DNA of 64,000 nucleotides from Candidatus Nanopelagicus abundans (GTDB lineage: Bacteria > Actinomycetota > Actinomycetes > Nanopelagicales > Nanopelagicaceae). The stretch lies in assembly GCF_002288305.1 (NCBI RefSeq), contig NZ_CP016779.1, positions 62,001 through 126,000 on the forward strand, given 5' to 3'. The notes beneath the pieces were generated by a model. The model was not told where the DNA came from, searched no databases, and was given only the letters and a program-made list of their open reading frames with translations. Below, in pieces: positions 56,400 to 64,000 of the stretch; positions within the stretch are counted from its first letter, which is position 1; each line of letters begins with the position of its first letter. Made by a program: the position numbers and the translations under genes.

Positions 56400-57233
56400 A
56401 TGGCACTGCGTAATCTGAGGCCGACCACACCTGGTCAGCGCGGAGCAAGCGTTCCTGATTTTGAAGAGATCACTCGTCAAAAGCCAGAGAAGTCTTTAGT
56501 CCGTCCAATTAATTCTAAAGGTGGCCGTAACGCAACTGGGCGAGTAACTATGCGTCATCAAGGTGGCGGACACAAGCGCGCCTATCGCTTAATTGATTTT
56601 ATTCGTAACGATAAAGATGGTGTGCCAGCAAAGGTTGCTCAGATTGAATACGATCCAAACCGCACTGCAAATATTGCACTACTTCACTTTGCCGATGGCG
56701 AGAAGCGTTACATCATTGCACCAGATGGTTTAGTTCAAGGATCTCCAATTGAAAACGGTCCGTCTGCAGATATTAAGCCAGGAAATAATTTGCCACTTCG
56801 TAATATTCCAGTTGGAACAATGATTCACGCAATTGAACTTCGCCCAGGTGGAGGCGCCAAAATTGGTCGCTCTGCTGGATCTGCTGTGCAGTTAGTTGCA
56901 AAAGATGGACCATACGCACAACTTCGTATGCCATCTGGTGAAATTAGAAATGTTGATGTTCGCTGCCGTGCAACTGTTGGCACAGTTGGTAATGCTGAAC
57001 AATCAAATAGAAATTATGGAAAAGCTGGACGCATGCGTTGGAAAGGCAAGCGCCCATCTGTTCGTGGTGTTGTTATGAACCCAGTTGATCACCCACATGG
57101 TGGTGGTGAAGGTAAAACTTCTGGAGGACGTCATCCAGTTTCACCTTGGGGCTTACCTGAAAAACGCACACGTAAAAAGAAAGCTAGTGATTCTTTAATT
57201 ATCCGTCGACGCAAGTCCAATAAGAAGAGATAA
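56400..57233 (+). CDS. rplB: Ribosomal protein uL2
   Basis: A 277-residue core protein of the large subunit. [16 protein letters not shown] near 50 and the C-terminal [21 protein letters not shown], with the conserved His, are intact. Confidence 0.97.
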   Translation: MALRNLRPTTPGQRGASVPDFEEITRQKPEKSLVRPINSKGGRNATGRVTMRHQGGGHKRAYRLIDFIRNDKDGVPAKVAQIEYDPNRTANIALLHFADGEKRYIIAPDGLVQGSPIENGPSADIKPGNNLPLRNIPVGTMIHAIELRPGGGAKIGRSAGSAVQLVAKDGPYAQLRMPSGEIRNVDVRCRATVGTVGNAEQSNRNYGKAGRMRWKGKRPSVRGVVMNPVDHPHGGGEGKTSGGRHPVSPWGLPEKRTRKKKASDSLIIRRRKSNKKR

Positions 57234-57246
57234 GGGGGATCTTAAG

Positions 57247-57534
57247 ATGCCACGTAGTTTAAAGAAGGGTCCTTTCGTTGATCTTCATCTATCAAAAAAG
57301 GTAGAAGAGCAAAATGCGAAGAACACTAAGAATGTTATTAAAACTTGGTCACGTCGCTCAATGATTACACCAGACATGATTGGTCACACCATTGCAGTTC
57401 ATGACGGACGCAAGCACGTGCCAGTTTTTGTTACTGATGCGATGATCGGTCACAAGCTTGGTGAGTTTTCACCAACTCGTACTTTTAAAGGTCACTCCCG
57501 CGCTGATGGAAAGGCGGTGGTTGTAAGTGAGTAA
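57247..57534 (+). CDS. rpsS: Ribosomal protein uS19
   Basis: A 95-residue head protein. [11 protein letters not shown] and [16 protein letters not shown] are canonical. Its 3' end overlaps rplV by eight bases. Confidence 0.97.
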   Translation: MPRSLKKGPFVDLHLSKKVEEQNAKNTKNVIKTWSRRSMITPDMIGHTIAVHDGRKHVPVFVTDAMIGHKLGEFSPTRTFKGHSRADGKAVVVSE

Positions 57535-58105
57535 TACTGACACCACTACAGCATTGGTAACTCGCGCAGTATTGCGTGACTTCCGATCCACACCACAAAA
57601 AGCTCGTCGAGTTGTAAACCTAGTTCGTGGACAACGTGCTGATACCGCACTTAACATGATGAAGTTTGCTAATCAGCCAGAGCTTGGCGAAGCTATCTAC
57701 ACATTAATTGCATCAGCTGTATCAAATGCTAAGCAAAAGAATCCATCAATTCGCGATGCATCTGAGCTTTGGATTATTGAAGCATTAGTTGATGAAGGCT
57801 TCACTATGAAGAGATACCGTCCACGTGCACAAGGACGCGGTTTTTCAATTAACAAGAGATCATCTCAAGTAACTGTTGTGTTATCTGATGATAAAACTCT
57901 TCGCACAAATAAGAATTTAAAAGCTTCTCAGATGCAAAAGCCAAAGGCACTTCGAAAGCCAACGGTAATTGCAGATGTACCTGTTGCAACAAAAGCAGCG
58001 GATGCGTTACCTGATAAGCCAGTAGCAAAGAAAGCGGCGGCCAAGAAGGCAACTGCTAAAAAAGCGCCAGCTAAAAAAGCTGCATCTAAAGGGAAGGCCG
58101 AGTAA
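57527..58105 (+). CDS. rplV: Ribosomal protein uL22 with Lys/Ala-rich tail
   Basis: Core uL22 (about 120 residues, [20 protein letters not shown]-like opening and [13 protein letters not shown] tunnel hairpin) is followed by some 70 extra residues. The last 25 are nearly all Lys and Ala in KKA repeats. The 192-residue length is well above the usual 110-120. Start is the GTG overlapping rpsS. The stop directly abuts rpsC. Confidence 0.95.
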   Translation: MSNTDTTTALVTRAVLRDFRSTPQKARRVVNLVRGQRADTALNMMKFANQPELGEAIYTLIASAVSNAKQKNPSIRDASELWIIEALVDEGFTMKRYRPRAQGRGFSINKRSSQVTVVLSDDKTLRTNKNLKASQMQKPKALRKPTVIADVPVATKAADALPDKPVAKKAAAKKATAKKAPAKKAASKGKAE

Positions 58106-58909
58106 ATGGGTCAAAAAATAAATCCACACGGCTTCCGCCTTGGTATTACAACTGATTTCAAATCACGTTGGTATGCCGACAAACTTTATGGTGCTTACGT
58201 TAAAGAAGATATTGCTATTCGTCGCCTTATGGCTAAGAAGATGGAAAGAGCAGGCGTATCTAAGATTGAAATTGAACGTACTCGCGAGAAAGTACGTATT
58301 GATCTATTTACCGCTCGTCCTGGAATTGTTATTGGTCGTCGTGGTCAAGAGGCAGACAAGCTTCGTATTGATCTTGAAAACCTAACTGGCAAGCAGGTTC
58401 AATTAAATATTCTTGAAGTTAAAAATCCTGAAATGGATGCTCAACTAGTTGCGCAAGGTATTGCTGAGCAATTAGCAGCACGTGTTTCATTCCGTCGAGC
58501 AATGCGTAAGGGAATGCAAACTGCATTAAAAGCAGGAGCAGAAGGAATTCGTGTGCAGTGCGGTGGCCGTCTTGGCGGCGCTGAAATGTCTCGTTCCGAG
58601 TTTTATCGTGAAGGACGCGTTCCACTACACACACTTCGCGCAGATATTGATTATGGTTTTGCTGAAGCTGCCACAACTTTTGGACGCCTTGGCGTAAAGG
58701 TTTGGATTTATAAGGGTGAAGTAATTGAATCTCGCGCCGAAAGAGCTGCTGCTGCAATTGCTGCTGCAAAAGCTCCAAAGCCAAGTCGCGGTGGATCTCG
58801 TGCACCAAGAGCTCCAAGAGGTGAAGTAACAACAACAACTGTTGCTGCTCGCGCTGAAGCTGCTGCTGCAACTGAAACTTTGACACCTGATGAGAGCGGA
58901 GCTAACTAA
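58106..58909 (+). CDS. rpsC: Ribosomal protein uS3
   Basis: A 267-residue protein at the mRNA entry. [16 protein letters not shown], the KH-domain [14 protein letters not shown], and [31 protein letters not shown] are canonical. The C-terminal 50 residues are an Ala/Arg-rich extension. It begins at the first base after rplV and overlaps rplP by one. Confidence 0.97.
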   Translation: MGQKINPHGFRLGITTDFKSRWYADKLYGAYVKEDIAIRRLMAKKMERAGVSKIEIERTREKVRIDLFTARPGIVIGRRGQEADKLRIDLENLTGKQVQLNILEVKNPEMDAQLVAQGIAEQLAARVSFRRAMRKGMQTALKAGAEGIRVQCGGRLGGAEMSRSEFYREGRVPLHTLRADIDYGFAEAATTFGRLGVKVWIYKGEVIESRAERAAAAIAAAKAPKPSRGGSRAPRAPRGEVTTTTVAARAEAAAATETLTPDESGAN

Positions 58910-59322
58910 TGTTAATTCCACGTCGAGTTAAGCACCGTAAACAGCATCATCCAAAGCGTGCTGGAAAATCAAAGGGCGGCACAACAGTTGCTTTTGGTGA
59001 TTATGGCGTGCAAGCAATGGAGCCGGCGTATGTAACAAACCGCCAAATTGAAGCTGCTCGTATTGCAATGACTCGTCATATTAAACGTGGTGGAAAAGTT
59101 TGGATAAATATTTATCCAGATCGTCCATTAACTAAGAAGCCAGCTGAAACTCGTATGGGTTCTGGTAAAGGTTCACCTGAGTGGTGGATTGCCAACGTTA
59201 AACCAGGTCGAGTTATGTTTGAGATTTCAGGTGTTACCGAAGCTGTTGCCTCAGAGGCAATGACAAGGGCTATGCACAAACTGCCAATGAAGTGCCGAAT
59301 TGTTCGCCGAGAGGAGTTCTAA
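58909..59322 (+). CDS. rplP: Ribosomal protein uL16
   Basis: A 137-residue protein near the A-site t[21 protein letters not shown] opening and [18 protein letters not shown] are canonical. Overlaps rpmC by one base. Confidence 0.97.
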   Translation: MLIPRRVKHRKQHHPKRAGKSKGGTTVAFGDYGVQAMEPAYVTNRQIEAARIAMTRHIKRGGKVWINIYPDRPLTKKPAETRMGSGKGSPEWWIANVKPGRVMFEISGVTEAVASEAMTRAMHKLPMKCRIVRREEF

Positions 59323-59537
59323 TGTCAACGACAACTGCTGAAACATTACGCGCTAGTTCAACTGATGAACTAAATGATAAATTGCGTGAGGCTAAGGAAG
59401 AGTTATTTAATCTTCGTTTCCAAGCAGCAACTGGTCAATTAGAAAACCATGGCCGCCTTACTGCAGTTCGCAAGGAGATCGCGCGAATTTACACAATTTT
59501 ACGTGAACGTGAACTAGGGATTGGAGTCAGCGCATGA
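59322..59537 (+). CDS. rpmC: Ribosomal protein uL29
   Basis: A 71-residue two-helix protein. Start is ATG at 59322, sharing its A with the rplP stop (TAATG); an ORF start 30 bases earlier lies inside rplP and adds unrelated residues. [22 protein letters not shown] is the family core. Confidence 0.96.
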   Translation: MSTTTAETLRASSTDELNDKLREAKEELFNLRFQAATGQLENHGRLTAVRKEIARIYTILRERELGIGVSA

Positions 59538-59818
59538 GTAAAGCAAAAGATTTAGCTAATTCTGTTGACCGTCCATTCCGTAAAACACGTGAGGGAATTG
59601 TTACTAGCGATAAGATGAATAAAACTGTTGTGGTTTCAATTCAAGATCGAATTAAACATGGAATGTATAGCAAGGTTTTAACTCGCTCTCGCAAGCTAAA
59701 AGCTCACGATGAAAGCAACTCTGCTGGCATCGGCGATCGCGTTCTAATCATGGAAACTCGACCACTATCAGCAACAAAGCGCTGGCGTGTGGTTCAGATT
59801 CTTGAGAAGGCTAAGTAA
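59534..59818 (+). CDS. rpsQ: Ribosomal protein uS17
   Basis: A 94-residue OB-fold protein. [29 protein letters not shown] is canonical. Overlaps rpmC by four bases. Last gene of the S10 part before rplN. Confidence 0.96.
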   Translation: MSKAKDLANSVDRPFRKTREGIVTSDKMNKTVVVSIQDRIKHGMYSKVLTRSRKLKAHDESNSAGIGDRVLIMETRPLSATKRWRVVQILEKAK

Positions 59819-59830
59819 GGGGCGAAAAAG

Positions 59831-60199
59831 ATGATTCAACAAGAGTCACGGTTAGCTGTTGCCGATAACACCGGTGCTAAGGAATTACTTTGCATCCGAG
59901 TATTAGGTGGCACCTCCCGTCGTTACGCCGGTATTGGCGACATCATTGTTTGCTCAGTAAAAGATGCAATTCCTGGTGGCCAAGTTAAAAAGGGTGAAGT
60001 TGTTAAAGCTGTAATCGTTCGCACCGTTAAAGAGAGCCGTCGCGCTGATGGTTCATATATTCGCTTTGATGAGAATGCTGCCGTAATTGTTAAAGATGAT
60101 GGTGAGCCACGTGGCACACGTATCTTTGGTCCAGTTGCGCGCGAACTTCGCGATAAGAAATTTATGAGAATTATTTCATTAGCTCCGGAGGTGCTATAA
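59831..60199 (+). CDS. rplN: Ribosomal protein uL14
   Basis: A 122-residue protein at the subunit interface. [27 protein letters not shown] is a near-universal opening; [13 protein letters not shown] is conserved. Begins the spc group. Confidence 0.98.
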   Translation: MIQQESRLAVADNTGAKELLCIRVLGGTSRRYAGIGDIIVCSVKDAIPGGQVKKGEVVKAVIVRTVKESRRADGSYIRFDENAAVIVKDDGEPRGTRIFGPVARELRDKKFMRIISLAPEVL

Positions 60200-60201
60200 A
60201 A

Positions 60202-60519
60202 ATGGCAAACATTCGCAAAGGTGACACCGTGCAGGTGATTGCCGGAAAAGATAAAGGAACAACTGGCACAGTGCTTTCAGTTGACCGAGTTAAGTCACGC
60301 ATATTAATTGAGGGTATTAACCGAGTTAAGCGTCACACAAAGGAATCTACTTCTGAGCGTGGAGTTAAGGTTGGCGGAATTACCACTGTTGAGTCTGCTA
60401 TTCATCTTTCTAATGTGATGTTAGTTGATGGCGATGGTAAGGCAACTCGAATTGGCGCTCGCAAAGATGAAGCTGGCAAGAATGTTCGTATCTCTCGCCG
60501 CTCTGGAAAGGATGCCTAA
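60202..60519 (+). CDS. rplX: Ribosomal protein uL24
   Basis: A 105-residue KOW-domain protein that starts large-subunit assembly. [22 protein letters not shown] is canonical. Starts two bases after rplN and overlaps rplE by one base. Confidence 0.97.
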   Translation: MANIRKGDTVQVIAGKDKGTTGTVLSVDRVKSRILIEGINRVKRHTKESTSERGVKVGGITTVESAIHLSNVMLVDGDGKATRIGARKDEAGKNVRISRRSGKDA

Positions 60520-61076
60520 TGTCTACTGATTTAGCACCACGTCTTAAGGGACGTTATAAGTCTGAGATTGCACCAGCTCTTAAAGCTAAGTTTGGCTATA
60601 AGAATGTAATGCAGATTCCAACCTTAACTAAGGTTGTTGTGAACATGGGTGTTGGTGAAGCAGCGCGTGATTCAAAGTTAATTGAAGGGGCAATCCGCGA
60701 CCTTGCCACAATTACTGGGCAACGTCCGCAGGTAACTCGCTCTCGTAAATCAATTGCTCAATTTAAGCTTCGTGAGAATATGCCAATTGGTGCTCACGTA
60801 ACACTACGCAATGATCGTATGTGGGAATTTACCGATCGCTTACTTTCAATTGCATTGCCACGTATTCGCGATTTCCGCGGACTCTCACCAAAGCAATTTG
60901 ATGGTAAAGGTAATTACACATTCGGTTTAACTGAACAGGTTGTTTTCCCAGAGATCGAGCAAGACAAGATTGATCGCACTCGCGGAATGGATATAACTTT
61001 AGTAACCACTGCTAAAACAGATGAAGAGGGAAGAGAGTTACTACGTGCTCTTGGTTTCCCTTTCCGAGAAATGTAA
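60519..61076 (+). CDS. rplE: Ribosomal protein uL5
   Basis: A 185-residue 5S rRNA-binding protein. [15 protein letters not shown] and the C-terminal [20 protein letters not shown] are canonical. Confidence 0.97.
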   Translation: MSTDLAPRLKGRYKSEIAPALKAKFGYKNVMQIPTLTKVVVNMGVGEAARDSKLIEGAIRDLATITGQRPQVTRSRKSIAQFKLRENMPIGAHVTLRNDRMWEFTDRLLSIALPRIRDFRGLSPKQFDGKGNYTFGLTEQVVFPEIEQDKIDRTRGMDITLVTTAKTDEEGRELLRALGFPFREM

Positions 61077-61090
61077 GGGGCTAACTACTA

Positions 61091-61276
61091 ATGGCAAAGA
61101 CATCACTTAAGGTAAGAGCTAGCCGTAAACCAAAGTTTAAGGTTCGCGGTTATACAAGATGCCAACGTTGTGGCCGTGTACATGCTGTCTATCAAAAATT
61201 TGGTATATGCCGTATTTGCTTCCGCGAAATGGCACATGCTGGAGAGTTACCAGGTATCACCAAGGCTTCTTGGTAA
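61091..61276 (+). CDS. rpsN: Ribosomal protein uS14, zinc-binding (type Z)
   Basis: A 61-residue protein with CQRC and CRIC pairs, the zinc-binding short form. [31 protein letters not shown] pattern is typical. With zinc-type bL33 it implies dependence on zinc for these positions unless paralogues exist elsewhere. Confidence 0.97.
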   Translation: MAKTSLKVRASRKPKFKVRGYTRCQRCGRVHAVYQKFGICRICFREMAHAGELPGITKASW

Positions 61277-61305
61277 TACAAAACCCAACTATCAACTACG
61301 GAGCA

Positions 61306-61327
61306 GGTCCGCTTAATTGCGGAAACC
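61306..61327 (+). promoter_or_regulatory. Hairpin in the rpsN-rpsH spacer
   Basis: CCGC-TTAATT-GCGG with flanking GGT/ACC separated by two bulged A bases, inside the 79-base spacer. It ends about 28 bases before rpsH. A feedback or processing role is possible; S8 is the usual regulator of this operon elsewhere, but a match to its binding site is not shown. Confidence 0.4.
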
Positions 61328-61355
61328 ATTTCGAGAAAGGCCAGAGGCCAAAGTA

Positions 61356-61760
61356 ATGACAATGACAGATCCGATCGCAGACATGCTTGCACGTTTGCGT
61401 AATGCCAACTCGGCTTACCATGACAAGGTTTCAATGCCTTCATCATCGGTTAAAGCTCGAATTGCTGAAATATTAAAACAAGAGGGATACATCGCTGGTT
61501 TTTATATTGAGAGCAACCCAATTGGGTTTGGCAAAACCTTAGTTTTAGATCTTAAGTTTGGTTCAAACCGTGAGCGATCAATTGCTGGTTTGCGCCGTGT
61601 TTCAAAGCCAGGACTTCGCGTTTACGCAAAATCAACTTCACTACCTAAAGTTTTAGGTGGTCTTGGCGTTGCAATCATTTCAACATCATCTGGTTTGCTA
61701 ACTGATAAGCAAGCCAACAAACAAGGAGTAGGCGGAGAAGTTCTCGCCTACGTATGGTGA
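61356..61760 (+). CDS. rpsH: Ribosomal protein uS8
   Basis: A 134-residue 16S-binding protein and common operon regulator. Start at ATG 61356 gives [22 protein letters not shown], the normal opening; the frame is open upstream to 61317 without homology. C-terminal [22 protein letters not shown] is canonical. Confidence 0.96.
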   Translation: MTMTDPIADMLARLRNANSAYHDKVSMPSSSVKARIAEILKQEGYIAGFYIESNPIGFGKTLVLDLKFGSNRERSIAGLRRVSKPGLRVYAKSTSLPKVLGGLGVAIISTSSGLLTDKQANKQGVGGEVLAYVW

Positions 61761-61764
61761 TCTG

Positions 61765-62304
61765 ATGTCACGTATTGGAAAAATGCCGATCACAATTCCA
61801 TCTGGAGTTGAGGTAAATGTTGCTGGACAATCTGTTTCAGTTAAGGGACCAAAGGGAACTTTAACTCATGTATTAGCTGGGCCAATTGCTGCAAAGCAAG
61901 AGGGTTCAACTCTTACTATTACTCGCCCAGATGAGAGTCGAGAGGCTCGCTCACTTCACGGTATGTCTCGCACCATGATCTCTAACATGATCGAAGGTGT
62001 TACTAATGGATATAGCAAGAAGATAAATATTGTTGGTGTTGGTTACAAGGTTGCAGCAAAGGGTAAAAACTTAGAGTTTGCACTTGGCTATAGCCATCCA
62101 ATTAACTTTATTGCAGATGAGGGAATTACTTTTAAAATTGATTCTCCAACTGAAATCACTGTAGTTGGTATTAATAAGCAATTAGTTGGTGAGACCGCCG
62201 CCAAGATTCAAAAACTTCGTAAGGTTGATCCATATAAAGGTAAAGGTTTGCATTTAGAAGGCGCACACATTCGCCGCAAGCAAGGAAAGACAGGTAAAAA
62301 ATAA
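61765..62304 (+). CDS. rplF: Ribosomal protein uL6
   Basis: A 179-residue two-domain protein near the sarcin-ricin loop. [16 protein letters not shown] and the C-terminal [21 protein letters not shown] are canonical. One-base overlap with rplR. Confidence 0.97.
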   Translation: MSRIGKMPITIPSGVEVNVAGQSVSVKGPKGTLTHVLAGPIAAKQEGSTLTITRPDESREARSLHGMSRTMISNMIEGVTNGYSKKINIVGVGYKVAAKGKNLEFALGYSHPINFIADEGITFKIDSPTEITVVGINKQLVGETAAKIQKLRKVDPYKGKGLHLEGAHIRRKQGKTGKK

Positions 62305-62681
62305 TGGCTATCGGTTATAAAGTCGTTAAGGGCTCTGCTACAAAAGCTCGCGCCCGTCGTCACTTCCGCTTGCGTAAGCGCGTTTCTGGAACAGCACTTC
62401 GCCCACGTTTAGTTGTTTCTCGCTCTGCTCGCCATTTATTTGTGCAAGTTGTTGACGATACAACCTCAACTACTTTGGCATCTGCCTCCACTATGGAGAA
62501 AGAATTGCGAACTTTCACTGGCGATAAGACTGCAAAGGCAAAGCAGATTGGTGAGTTAATCGCAAAGCGTGCAAAAGAAAAAGGAATTTCTACTGTGGTT
62601 TTTGATCGCGGTGGTAATAAGTTCCACGGCCGAGTTGCAGCTGTTGCAACAAGTGCTCGTGCAAATGGATTGGAGTTCTAA
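62304..62681 (+). CDS. rplR: Ribosomal protein uL18
   Basis: A 125-residue 5S rRNA-binding protein. [26 protein letters not shown] and [18 protein letters not shown] are canonical. One-base overlaps on both sides. Confidence 0.97.
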   Translation: MAIGYKVVKGSATKARARRHFRLRKRVSGTALRPRLVVSRSARHLFVQVVDDTTSTTLASASTMEKELRTFTGDKTAKAKQIGELIAKRAKEKGISTVVFDRGGNKFHGRVAAVATSARANGLEF

Positions 62682-63304
62682 TGGCCGGTATTACAACCCC
62701 TACCACCAGTAGCCGTGAGAATAAGCCAAAGGGCGGTCGTGAAAAACGCGAACGTCGTGATGGTGATTTCCAAAAGGAAAAGTCTCCATATACCGAGCGA
62801 GTAGTTTTCATTAATCGTGTTGCCAAAGTTGTAAAGGGTGGACGTCGTTTCTCCTTTACTGCTCTAGTTGTTGTTGGCGATGGCAAAGGAATGGTTGGCG
62901 TTGGGTATGGAAAAGCCAAAGAAGTTCCACAAGCTATTGCTAAGGCAGTTGAAGATGGCAAAAAGAATTTCTTTAAGGTTCCAATTCTTAATGGAACTAT
63001 TCCTCACCCTGTACAAGGTGAGAAATCTGCCGGAGTTATTTTACTTCGCCCAGCCTCTCCTGGTACTGGCGTTATTGCAGGTGGACCAGTTCGCGCAGTA
63101 CTTGAGTGTGCTGGTATCACTGATGTATTAACAAAATCTTTAGGATCAGGTAACCCAATTAATATGGTTCATGCAACAGCGGCAGCATTAAAAATGCTAG
63201 AGAATCCAACTGCTATTGCCGCTCGTCGTGGCCGCCCTCTTGAAGATGTTGCACCTGCAGCAATCACAAGATTAATTGCTGAGCAAGTAAAGGTTGGTGC
63301 CTAA
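62681..63304 (+). CDS. rpsE: Ribosomal protein uS5
   Basis: A 207-residue decoding-fidelity protein. The core starts near 40 with [47 protein letters not shown] follows. The N-terminal 38 residues are a charged, low-complexity extension rich in Arg, Lys and Glu, as in other actinobacteria. Confidence 0.97.
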   Translation: MAGITTPTTSSRENKPKGGREKRERRDGDFQKEKSPYTERVVFINRVAKVVKGGRRFSFTALVVVGDGKGMVGVGYGKAKEVPQAIAKAVEDGKKNFFKVPILNGTIPHPVQGEKSAGVILLRPASPGTGVIAGGPVRAVLECAGITDVLTKSLGSGNPINMVHATAAALKMLENPTAIAARRGRPLEDVAPAAITRLIAEQVKVGA

Positions 63305-63486
63305 TGCCAAGATTAAAAGTTACTCAAGTTAGATCAAAGGTTGGCAATCCTCCTGATCAACGCAACACACTTCGCTCACTTGGTTTAAAGCGAATTGGTG
63401 ATGTAGTTGTAAAAGAAGATCGACCAGAGATCCGCGGAATGGTTTATGCAGTTCGTCATTTAATTGCAGTCGAGGAGGTTGAATAA
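63304..63486 (+). CDS. rpmD: Ribosomal protein uL30
   Basis: A 60-residue protein. [30 protein letters not shown] pattern is typical. One-base overlap with rpsE; rplO starts two bases after the stop. Confidence 0.97.
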   Translation: MPRLKVTQVRSKVGNPPDQRNTLRSLGLKRIGDVVVKEDRPEIRGMVYAVRHLIAVEEVE

Positions 63487-63488
63487 CA

Positions 63489-63929
63489 ATGGTGCTTAAG
63501 GTTCATCATTTACGTCCAGCTCCCGGAGCTAAGAAAGCTAAGACTCGTAAGGGTCGCGGTGAGGCTTCAAAGGGAAAGACAGCTGGTCGCGGTGGCAAAG
63601 GAACACGTGCTCGTAACGTAGTTCGTGCTGGATTTGAAGGCGGTCAATTGCCATTAGTTATGCGCTTACCAAAACTTCGTGGATTTAAAAACCCAGAAAG
63701 AATTGAGTATCAGGCGGTTAACATTTCAACTATTAATTCACTTTACCCAAAGGGTGGGGATGTAACAGTTGATGATTTAGTTAAAAAAGGCGCAGCCCGC
63801 AAAGGCTTTCCAGTTAAAGTACTTGGTAACGGTGAGATATCAGTGAAGGTGACTGTATTAGCTCATGCATTCTCAAGTTCTGCTTCTGAGAAGATTTCAG
63901 CTGCTGGCGGAGCTGCAAAAACACTTTAA
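63489..63929 (+). CDS. rplO: Ribosomal protein uL15
   Basis: A 146-residue late-assembly protein. [22 protein letters not shown] and [19 protein letters not shown] are canonical. Precedes secY by 27 bases. Confidence 0.97.
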   Translation: MVLKVHHLRPAPGAKKAKTRKGRGEASKGKTAGRGGKGTRARNVVRAGFEGGQLPLVMRLPKLRGFKNPERIEYQAVNISTINSLYPKGGDVTVDDLVKKGAARKGFPVKVLGNGEISVKVTVLAHAFSSSASEKISAAGGAAKTL

Positions 63930-63956
63930 TAATTATTTAGTAGAGAGGAAAAGATC

Positions 63957-64000
63957 TTGTTAAAAGCATTCGCAATGGCGTTTAGAACACCTGACCTGCG
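63957..64000 (+). CDS. secY: SecY translocase subunit (5' end only)
   Basis: Only about 14 codons are present, starting at TTG 63957 and reading LKAFAMAFRTPDL. This matches the usual actinobacterial SecY opening (LxAFxxAFRTPDLR). AGAGAGGAAAAG is upstream. Position after rplO is the expected one. Confidence 0.88.
   Translation, partial: MLKAFAMAFRTPDL

Noticed and set aside
58419-58921. Leftward open frames opposite rpsC, rich in Leu/Gln or Ser/Cys
   Set aside because: Low-complexity mirror images of GCT/GCA codons in the uS3 tail, not genes.
1-64000. CRISPR arrays, insertion sequences, prophage or toxin-antitoxin genes
   Set aside because: No regularly spaced repeats, transposase, integrase or small paired operons of that type were seen on either strand.

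Overview
The window reads as a contiguous, gene-dense stretch of an AT-rich, streamlined actinobacterial chromosome. The proteins look actinobacterial: NuoB begins almost exactly like the Streptomyces protein, MenE is the short actinobacterial form, NusG has an acidic N-terminal extension, and the partial first gene is an XPB/Ssl2-like helicase-domain protein. Gene order follows the Streptomyces/Mycobacterium pattern. AT-richness, overlapping genes and minimal spacers fit a freshwater planktonic lineage such as acI/'Candidatus Nanopelagicales'. That placement is inference; no rRNA gene is present to confirm it.

Layout. (1) 1-2.6 kb: partial helicase-domain gene, HAD phosphatase, histidine phosphatase. 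(2) 2.6-6.2 kb: System II cytochrome c maturation (TlpA-like thioredoxin lipoprotein, CcdA, ResB, CcsB). (3) 6.2-7.1 kb: a seven-helix SWEET-like transporter and a small PLDc_N membrane protein. (4) 7.1-14.4 kb: menaquinone synthesis (menA, menE, menB, menC, menD, menF, menG). (5) 14.4-29.4 kb: all fourteen nuo genes of complex I in one operon, followed by a polyprenyl diphosphate synthase that probably makes the quinone side chain. (6) 30.4-31.8 kb: RarD-type transporter and YajQ. (7) 31.9-35.6 kb: tRNA-Tyr, tRNA-Thr, tRNA-Met, rpmG and three glycosyltransferase-like genes. (8) 35.6-37.9 kb: murB and an aspartate-type aminotransferase. (9) 38.0-49.1 kb: tRNA-Trp, secE, nusG, rplK, rplA, rplJ, rplL, rpoB, rpoC. 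(10) 49.1-64 kb: a TrhA/hemolysin III gene, then rpsL-rpsG-fusA-tuf and the S10/spc ribosomal protein cluster up to the first codons of secY.

The first half is a near-complete respiratory module: cytochrome c maturation, menaquinone, its prenyl tail and complex I. The second half is the transcription and translation core. The least expected content is the set of glycosyltransferases placed among tRNA genes and between rpmG and murB.

Regulatory features stand out in the short spacers. At least seven genes have a TANNNT box exactly six bases before ATG, the arrangement expected of leaderless mRNAs. Structured leaders precede rplA, rplJ, rpsL, rpmG and rpsH, and strong hairpin terminators follow rplL and rpoC. 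There is no phage, insertion sequence or CRISPR array. I found no wholly new multi-gene system; the best leads are the leaderless-promoter pattern, the seven-helix SWEET, the rpsL leader and the glycosyltransferase insertions.
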